Below, piece after piece: positions 46,921 through 52,146 of a stretch of DNA of 52,146 bases. The stretch spans positions 1 through 52,146 of the forward strand of contig JBCCGT010000032.1 of assembly GCA_039029135.1 (NCBI GenBank). Direction: 5' to 3'. This DNA comes from JALZVT01 sp039029135 (GTDB taxonomy: Bacteria; Pseudomonadota; Gammaproteobacteria; Pseudomonadales; Azotimanducaceae). Positions within the stretch are counted from its first letter, which is position 1, and every line of letters begins with the position of its first letter. The notes under the pieces were generated by a model, which ran no database searches, was not told the origin of the DNA, and was given only the letters and a program-made list of their open reading frames with translations. The translations under genes and the position numbers were made by a program.

Positions 46921-48042
46921 TCAGCGCTTGTAGCGGGTGATGCTGCCTAGCACCTGGGAACGAAGGGCACCGGTGACGCTGGGTGCGTTGCCCGCGCCGC
47001 CGCCCAGCGTCCGATAGGCGAGCCAGCCGAAGGCCGCCGCCTCAAGACTGTCGCCGTCGACGCCGAGGCTGTCGCACTTCACGACCCGCGTTTCGGCGGG
47101 CGCCAGGAGCGCCGACAGCCGTTCGCACAGCAGCGGGTTCTGGCGTCCGCCGCCGCACAGAATCAATAGCTTGCAGTCCGCCGCCTGTCGCTCCACTGCG
47201 CGGGCGATGGAAACGGCGGTGAGTTCGACCAGGGTGGCCTGAATGTCGACCGGCCGTTGGTCGCGGAGCTGGGCATCCAGCCAGTCCAGATTAAACTGCT
47301 CGGGCCCCGTGCTCTTGGGCGGCGGCGCCGCGAAAAAGGGTTCCCGCAGCAGCGCCTGCAACAGTTCATCATCCACCTGACCTTCCCGCGCCCATTGACC
47401 GTCGGCGTCGAAGGCCGCTTCCGTGTGGCGGCGCGTCCAGGCGTCCAGTAGCGTGTTGCCGGGGCCGGTGTCGAAGCCCACCAGCGGTTCGCCGCGCCGC
47501 AGCACGGTTAGATTGCTGATGCCGCCGATATTGCATACGGCGCGCGGCTCCGCGGCCTGAAAGAGATGACGATGAAAGGGTGGTACCAGCGGCGCGCCCT
47601 GACCGCCGGCCGCGATATCGGCGCGGCGAAAATCCGCTACGACGGGCAGCCCGCAGGCGTTCGCGATGCGGCTCGGGTCGCCGATCTGGATACTGAACGG
47701 ATAGGGGCCATGGGGCTCGTGGCGTACGGTCTGGCCGTGGCTGCCGACCGCCTTTACGGCACTGCTCGGGAGATCGTTGGCACCCAGAAACTCGGCGATC
47801 CTGTGGCCGATGAATTCGCCGAGCTCCGCGTCCGCGCGGCCCAGCATCTGCCAGCTCACCGTTTCGCTGCTGGCCAGCTCGCGCAGCATGTCGGTCAGCT
47901 CCGGGTTCATGGCCAGGGTCTGCGCGGCCAGCACGCTCACCTTGCCGCGGCGCGGCACGCTGATCGCGGCCAGATCAAGACCGTCCATGCTCGTGCCGCT
48001 GATCGCGCCGACAAAGATGTCTCCGGCAGATGCGTCCGTCAT
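46921..48042 (-). CDS. anmK: Anhydro-N-acetylmuramic acid kinase
   Basis: AnmK phosphorylates and opens 1,6-anhydro-MurNAc released during peptidoglycan recycling. It has 373 residues. Motifs of the ASKHA-fold family member are GAISGTSMDGLDLAAI, GSHGQTVRHEP, the ADFRRADIAAGGQGAPLVPPFH block (in part), NIGGISNLTVL, FDTGPGNTLLD and LILCGGGRQNPLL. It lies 43 bp after an M23 endopeptidase gene on the same strand, so the two probably form an operon for wall turnover and recycling. Confidence 0.96.
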   Translation of the reverse strand: MTDASAGDIFVGAISGTSMDGLDLAAISVPRRGKVSVLAAQTLAMNPELTDMLRELASSETVSWQMLGRADAELGEFIGHRIAEFLGANDLPSSAVKAVGSHGQTVRHEPHGPYPFSIQIGDPSRIANACGLPVVADFRRADIAAGGQGAPLVPPFHRHLFQAAEPRAVCNIGGISNLTVLRRGEPLVGFDTGPGNTLLDAWTRRHTEAAFDADGQWAREGQVDDELLQALLREPFFAAPPPKSTGPEQFNLDWLDAQLRDQRPVDIQATLVELTAVSIARAVERQAADCKLLILCGGGRQNPLLCERLSALLAPAETRVVKCDSLGVDGDSLEAAAFGWLAYRTLGGGAGNAPSVTGALRSQVLGSITRYKR

Positions 48043-48085
48043 AGGCTGGGTCTCTTGGCTAGAAGGGTCGCCGTCGTGGCTGTCG

Positions 48086-49504
48086 CTAGCGAGCCGCCGC
48101 TAGCTGTTCCTGCTCTTTGTGGCTCTGCAGCATGGCCAGATGAGGTTTGGTCTGGGCGCTGAAGCGATCGCGCTCGGCGTCGGGTACCGGCTTCGCGTCC
48201 GGCAGTTTGACGGTGCGCGGGTTGCGGTGCGTGCCGTTGACGAGAAACTCGTAGTGCAGATGCGGCCCGGTCGCGTATCCGGTGCGACCGACGTAGCCGA
48301 TGACCTGTCCCTGCGTCACGCGACTGCCGCTGCGTATGCCGCGAGCGAAACGCGACAGGTGCAGATATTTGGTGACGAACTGTTCGCCGTGTTGCAGCAC
48401 GATGAAGTTGCCGTTTGGCTTGGTGCGCGAGGCGGTGCGTATCCTGCCATCGCCTGACGCCATCACGGGCGTGCCCTGCGGTGCCGCGTAGTCAATGCCG
48501 CGATGCGGACGATTCGTTTTAAACAGCGGATGTTTGCGGCGCATGTTGAAGTTGGAGCTGATGCGCGAGAACGATACCGGTGCGCGCAGGAAGGCCTTGC
48601 GCATGCTGTTTCCCGTCGGGTCAAAGTAGTGTCGTTCGCCCTGAGCGTTCTCGTACAGCGCGGCCTGATACACGCGATTCTGATTGCGAAACTCAGCGGC
48701 TAGGATGTTGCCGTAGCCAATGAATTCGTTGCCAAGATACAGCTCTTCGAACAGTACGTGGAACTCGTCGCCCTTGCGTATGTCGAGAACGAAATCGACA
48801 TCCCATTGGAATATCTGCGCGAGTCGCATGGTGAGGTCATCGTCCAGACCCGCGCTTTGGGATGCCATGAACAGCGAGTTTTCGATCACGCCCGTCGCGT
48901 AGGTTGCAAGGCGTTCCGGCTGTCTGTGGACGGCTTTGGCTTCAAAGCCGCTGCCGACTTTATCGAACTGCAATGCCTCGAGCGGACCGGGACTGTATAC
49001 GAGTCGCACGAGTTCGTTCTCGGGCGTCGTCATGAAAGTCAGTCTGTGGCCGGGGAAAATCTGCTTTAGGCGTGATGCCAGCGGGCCGCTGGACATGACG
49101 TTGTGTAGCACCTGCGGCGAAAAGCCAACGCGTTTGAAAATGTTGAACAGATTGTCACCGCTGGCGACTTCTTCGATGTGCGTGATGAGCTGCTGGGTCG
49201 GCTGATCGACGACGGCCAGCGCGCGCTCGAGCGCCTGGTCAGTCGCGTCGTCGGCCAGAGCTTGGGCGTCGATGTCGAGCGGCAGCGTGATGGTGTTCGC
49301 CTCACCTGCGCGCCCTTCGGCGCGGGAGACGAGCGAGTCGGGGGTCGTCTCTAGATCGTCTTCCAGGGTTGCCAGCACACTGTCGGGATTGAAGCGCTCC
49401 GTATCGCCCTCTGCCGAGAACTTCGCCGCGACAAACGACGCCATGCCCAGGGTGATCAGGCACACCAGCAGAACATGGGTTAGCGGAAACACGCTGCGTT
49501 TCAA
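48086..49504 (-). CDS. M23-family (MepM-like) murein endopeptidase
   Basis: This is a predicted periplasmic DD-endopeptidase cutting peptidoglycan cross-links. It has 472 residues. An N-terminal hydrophobic segment (about 8-28, LTHVLLVCLITLGMASFVAA) may be a signal anchor. An OapA/LysM-like domain (ASGDNLFNIFKRVGFSPQVL, about 110-160) is followed by a second beta domain, then the LytM/M23 domain with HRGIDYAAPQGTPV (HxxxD) and GPHLHYEF (HxH) zinc ligands intact. The start is a TTG at 49504 with GGGGG upstream; the next in-frame GTG is four codons on. It is divergent from tyrS and upstream of anmK. The family is usually called mepM/yebA. Confidence 0.93.
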   Translation of the reverse strand: MKRSVFPLTHVLLVCLITLGMASFVAAKFSAEGDTERFNPDSVLATLEDDLETTPDSLVSRAEGRAGEANTITLPLDIDAQALADDATDQALERALAVVDQPTQQLITHIEEVASGDNLFNIFKRVGFSPQVLHNVMSSGPLASRLKQIFPGHRLTFMTTPENELVRLVYSPGPLEALQFDKVGSGFEAKAVHRQPERLATYATGVIENSLFMASQSAGLDDDLTMRLAQIFQWDVDFVLDIRKGDEFHVLFEELYLGNEFIGYGNILAAEFRNQNRVYQAALYENAQGERHYFDPTGNSMRKAFLRAPVSFSRISSNFNMRRKHPLFKTNRPHRGIDYAAPQGTPVMASGDGRIRTASRTKPNGNFIVLQHGEQFVTKYLHLSRFARGIRSGSRVTQGQVIGYVGRTGYATGPHLHYEFLVNGTHRNPRTVKLPDAKPVPDAERDRFSAQTKPHLAMLQSHKEQEQLAAAR

Positions 49505-49993
49505 GAAAAGAGCCCCCGGAATTGCTGTCGGCTATGTGCGCAGTATTTGTGGAAAGTCCAGCGAAATCTGCGAGTTAGCTCATTATTTTATTAACCGACG
49601 CAGCCCAGTATAGGGAAATTGCGTCGCAATTGAAGCTGCCCTTCCTAGCGACACAAAACAGACGCGAACCAGTAATTTACATAGCTGATTCGCGTCGCCT
49701 GTCGCTGGTGGAGGTCACTGTCAGGGCCGGCCGCTCTGGTCTGTGCGTCGGTTCACGCCAGGCGCACAGCCTTGCCCCGGTGGTGGTAACCTTCGCAGCC
49801 CTGAACCCTGCAGCCGGCGCGGCGTGATCGTGGTGGCGCGGGACCAGCCTGCTCGGGGTGGCGACGGATACGCGTCGGCCGCCGCCGCGGCTTCGGTTGT
49901 CGTTCAGCTATACCCACAGACCTGTCATGTTCGCTGACAGACGCGCCCGGCATTTGTGCGTGCCCGGGTGAATCTGTCCCATGGAGTCGACTG
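49505..49993. other. Divergent regulatory region between the M23 peptidase and tyrS
   Basis: No gene is supported in these 489 bases. An AT-rich stretch near 49590-49605 could hold the peptidase promoter. Two inverted repeats stand out: a 15-base palindrome AATTGCG-T-CGCAATT (49617-49631), and GACGCGAA...TTCGCGTC (49661-49668 and 49689-49696, 20-base loop). These could be operator sites or part of a leader RNA. The tyrS ribosome site GGAG is at 49983-49986. Confidence 0.5.
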
Positions 49994-51295
49994 ATGCCGC
50001 TTGCCGCCACGCCATCGAGCCGTGCCGTACATTCACCGATTGCCGCCATGCGCGCACAGGGGCTGTTGGCCCAGTGTACCGACGAGGCGGCATTGATCGA
50101 GCACCTGCAGGGCGAGCGGCGCACCCTTTATTGCGGCTTCGATCCAACGGCCGATTCCCTGCATATCGGCAACCTGGTGCCGCTGCTCGCGTTGCGCCGG
50201 TTCCAAATGGCGGGCCACCGTCCCGTGGTACTGGTCGGCGGCGCCACGGGAATGATCGGTGACCCGTCCGGGCGTTCCGACGAGCGCAATCTAACTGACA
50301 CCGACACCGTGCTTGCCTGGACGGCCCGGCTGCGGGCTCAGATGGAGCCGTTCTTTGATTTCGACGGTCCTGCCGCGGCCATCATGGCCAACAATCACGA
50401 CTGGGCGGCGTCCATGGACCTCGTCTCCTATCTGCGCGACATCGGCAAGCACTTTTCCGTCAACGCCATGATCCAGCGGGAATCGGTCAAGAACCGCCTC
50501 GATCGCGACGGCGAGGGGATCAGCTATACGGAGTTCAGTTACATGGTCCTGCAGGCCATGGACTACCTTCATCTGGCCCGGGAGCACGGCTGCAGCCTGC
50601 AGATCGGGGGGTCGGATCAGTGGGGCAACATCGTCTCCGGCGTCGACCTCATTCGTCGCGTGCTCGGGCGTACCGCGTTTGCGGCGACTTTTCCGCTGGT
50701 CACCAAGGCCGACGGCACCAAGTTCGGCAAGACGGCGGGCGGTGCGATCTGGCTCGACGCCAAGAAGACCTCGCCCTACAGCTTCTATCAGTTCTGGGTA
50801 AACACGGCCGACGCGGATGTGCCGGCATTCCTGCGCACCTTTACCTTTCTGTCCAGTGAGGCCATTGCCGGGCTCGAGCGCGAGTTGACCGAACAGCCCC
50901 AGCGCCGGGAGGCTCAGAAGACCCTGGCCAGCGAGGTAACGCGGCTGGTCCACGGCGAGGACGCGCTGGCGGGCACAAGACGCATTACGGATGCGCTGTT
51001 TGCCGGCGAATTGAACGCCCTGACCGAGGCGGATCTCGGTCAGCTCGCGCTGGATGGGATGGAATCGAGTCGGATCATGGGTCCCACCGGTCTGTTGAGC
51101 GCGATGGTGAGTGCTGGGCTTGCGCCCTCGAACGGCGCGGCGCGCAAGCTGGTCGCGAGCGGCGGCGTGTCTATTAACGGCGAGAAGGCGCAGGACCCGG
51201 CAATGACGCTGGCGGCGGACCAGGCACTATACGGCCGCTACCATATTCTGCGGCGGGGCAAGAAGGCCTATCACCTGCTGGTGGGTGAGGGCTGA
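49994..51295 (+). CDS. tyrS: Tyrosyl-tRNA synthetase
   Basis: TyrS charges tRNA-Tyr with tyrosine. It has 433 residues and is of the E. coli TyrS type. Motifs are LYCGFDPTADSLHIGNLVPLL (in part, with HIGN for HIGH), LVGGATGMIGDPSGRS, RDIGKHFSVNAMIQRE, LQIGGSDQWGNIVSG (tyrosine pocket), KFGKTAGGAIWLD (KFGKT for KMSKS) and a C-terminal S4 domain (ARKLVASGGVSINGEK). The ATG at 49994 has GGAG seven bases upstream; the E. coli protein starts nearer the ATG at 50048, so an alternative shorter start is possible. The rRNA operon follows, as in Pseudomonas. Confidence 0.97.
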   Translation: MPLAATPSSRAVHSPIAAMRAQGLLAQCTDEAALIEHLQGERRTLYCGFDPTADSLHIGNLVPLLALRRFQMAGHRPVVLVGGATGMIGDPSGRSDERNLTDTDTVLAWTARLRAQMEPFFDFDGPAAAIMANNHDWAASMDLVSYLRDIGKHFSVNAMIQRESVKNRLDRDGEGISYTEFSYMVLQAMDYLHLAREHGCSLQIGGSDQWGNIVSGVDLIRRVLGRTAFAATFPLVTKADGTKFGKTAGGAIWLDAKKTSPYSFYQFWVNTADADVPAFLRTFTFLSSEAIAGLERELTEQPQRREAQKTLASEVTRLVHGEDALAGTRRITDALFAGELNALTEADLGQLALDGMESSRIMGPTGLLSAMVSAGLAPSNGAARKLVASGGVSINGEKAQDPAMTLAADQALYGRYHILRRGKKAYHLLVGEG

Positions 51296-51461
51296 GCGCT
51301 GATCGGGGGCGACCGGAGACGGGACCGTCAAAGACGCCTTTAAGGGGCGATTTGTGCGCTCGCAGGCGGCTGCAATCTGTGGATAACCTGTGTGCTTTCA
51401 GAGGCTTATCGAGACAGCGGCAGAGCCCCCGAAAAAACTTCGATTTTCTTTGCATTAGCGC

Positions 51462-51496
51462 TTGCGGGGGTAAGGGCCGCATGTATAATGCGCCTC
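51462..51496 (+). promoter_or_regulatory. rrn P1-type promoter
   Basis: TTGCGG (51462-51467), a 16-bp spacer and TATAAT (51484-51489) are followed by the GC-rich discriminator GCGCCTCC, nearly identical to that of E. coli rrn P1 promoters. An A/T-rich tract upstream resembles an UP element. A 16-bp spacer and a GC-rich discriminator are the known hallmarks of ppGpp/DksA-repressed stringent promoters, and dksA lies in this window. Confidence 0.85.
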
Positions 51497-51525
51497 CCTT
51501 GCCTGACCGGGGTCGCCCCGCAGGC

Positions 51526-51537
51526 CGCTATTTAACA
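51526..51537 (+). promoter_or_regulatory. boxA antitermination site in the rRNA leader
   Basis: CGCTATTTAACA matches the boxA consensus TGCTCTTTAACA at 10 of 12 positions and lies about 30-40 bases after the predicted transcription start, as in other rRNA leaders. It is bound by NusB/S10 with NusA in the family's antitermination complex. Confidence 0.7.
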
Positions 51538-51703
51538 ATGCAAACAAGCCATTCGTGTGGGCGCCTGAATAATTGACGCTGGCCATGATCGATTTGGTAT
51601 GTGGAACCGAGTGAGCTCCCCCCGGAGCCCGCGAGAGGAAGCATGCATCGCAAGTCGAACAGAATAGCTATCTGGTCGGTAAACCGACGAACTAGCATTC
51701 ATT

Positions 51704-52051
<348 letters not shown>

Positions 52052-52146
52052 CAACAAATCACTGCCATGCACCAAAGTCACATTTTCTTGGGCCGAACCA
52101 CTTAGTGCTGCTATGAAGTGTTGGTTTCGCCATGCGAGTGTATGGG
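52052..52146. other. Non-16S tail at the right end of the window
   Basis: From 52052 the sequence leaves the 16S rRNA abruptly in a universally conserved stretch. The 95 bases resemble no rRNA segment I know. One reverse-strand frame is open throughout (contains WRNQHFIAALSG), too short to identify. It may be an insertion inside rrs or, more likely, an assembly chimera at a rRNA repeat. Confidence 0.65.

Larger units (their letters stand above)
51296..51703 (+). other. rRNA operon promoter and leader region
   Basis: These 408 bases between the tyrS stop and the 16S start hold no protein gene. They contain an AT-rich UP-like stretch (51431-51458), the P1 promoter and the boxA listed separately, and about 200 nt of leader RNA. 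A weak hairpin CGCCTTTAAGGGGCG just after tyrS (about 51340-51354) may end tyrS transcription. Confidence 0.6.

Noticed and set aside
49630..49827. A 65-codon + strand frame upstream of tyrS
   Set aside because: It overlaps the inverted repeats, lacks a ribosome site and shows no family resemblance. A regulatory region is the simpler reading.

Overview
The window is a GC-rich bacterial chromosome segment, packed with housekeeping genes, from a gammaproteobacterium. The gene order strongly resembles that of Pseudomonas and relatives. This placement rests on protein similarity recognised by eye and on synteny; no database search was run.

Left part (about 1-26.4 kb, mostly + strand): a 5'-truncated dnaK, then dnaJ and dapB; a membrane protein on the - strand; carA-carB; greA facing yhbY; then rlmE, ftsH, folP, glmM, tpiA, secG, tRNA-Leu(GAG), tRNA-fMet, rimP-nusA-infB-rbfA-truB-rpsO-pnp. 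This is the classic chaperone, pyrimidine/arginine, cell-wall and translation/RNA-decay block. It ends in a strong hairpin at about 26.39 kb.

Middle part (26.4-37.8 kb, all - strand; transcription runs from high to low coordinates): dksA, gluQ, a sigma54-activator-like regulator, pcnB, a deoxynucleoside kinase, panB, panC, pgi, acs. This matches the Pseudomonas dksA-gluQ-cbrA-cbrB-pcnB-folK-panB-panC-panD-pgi-acs region, but cbrA, folK and panD are missing. DksA carries a Lys/Ala-rich histone-H1-like N-terminal extension of about 180-200 residues. The regulator in the cbrB position has lost the receiver aspartate, the GAFTGA loop and the Walker B glutamate. These two neighbours are the most unusual items in the window.

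Right part (38-52 kb): an aminotransferase and sfsA (+); a TfoX-C protein, a PfkB sugar/adenosine kinase, hemL and a CLC chloride transporter/channel (-); then a DUF6776-type membrane coiled-coil protein, a bactofilin and erpA (+), anmK and an M23 peptidase (-), tyrS (+), and a ribosomal RNA operon with a textbook P1 promoter and the start of 16S rRNA. The erpA-anmK-peptidase-tyrS-rrn order is also Pseudomonas-like.

Both ends are suspicious. Bases 1-122 do not encode DnaK and carry a 20-bp imperfect inverted repeat. Bases 52052-52146 are not 16S rRNA although the 16S gene is running into them. These are either insertions or, more likely, chimeric contig ends. Short tandem repeats lie next to glmM (24 bp x5, containing its stop codon), greA (15 bp x3) and secG (12 bp x2). 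TTG and GTG starts are unusually frequent.
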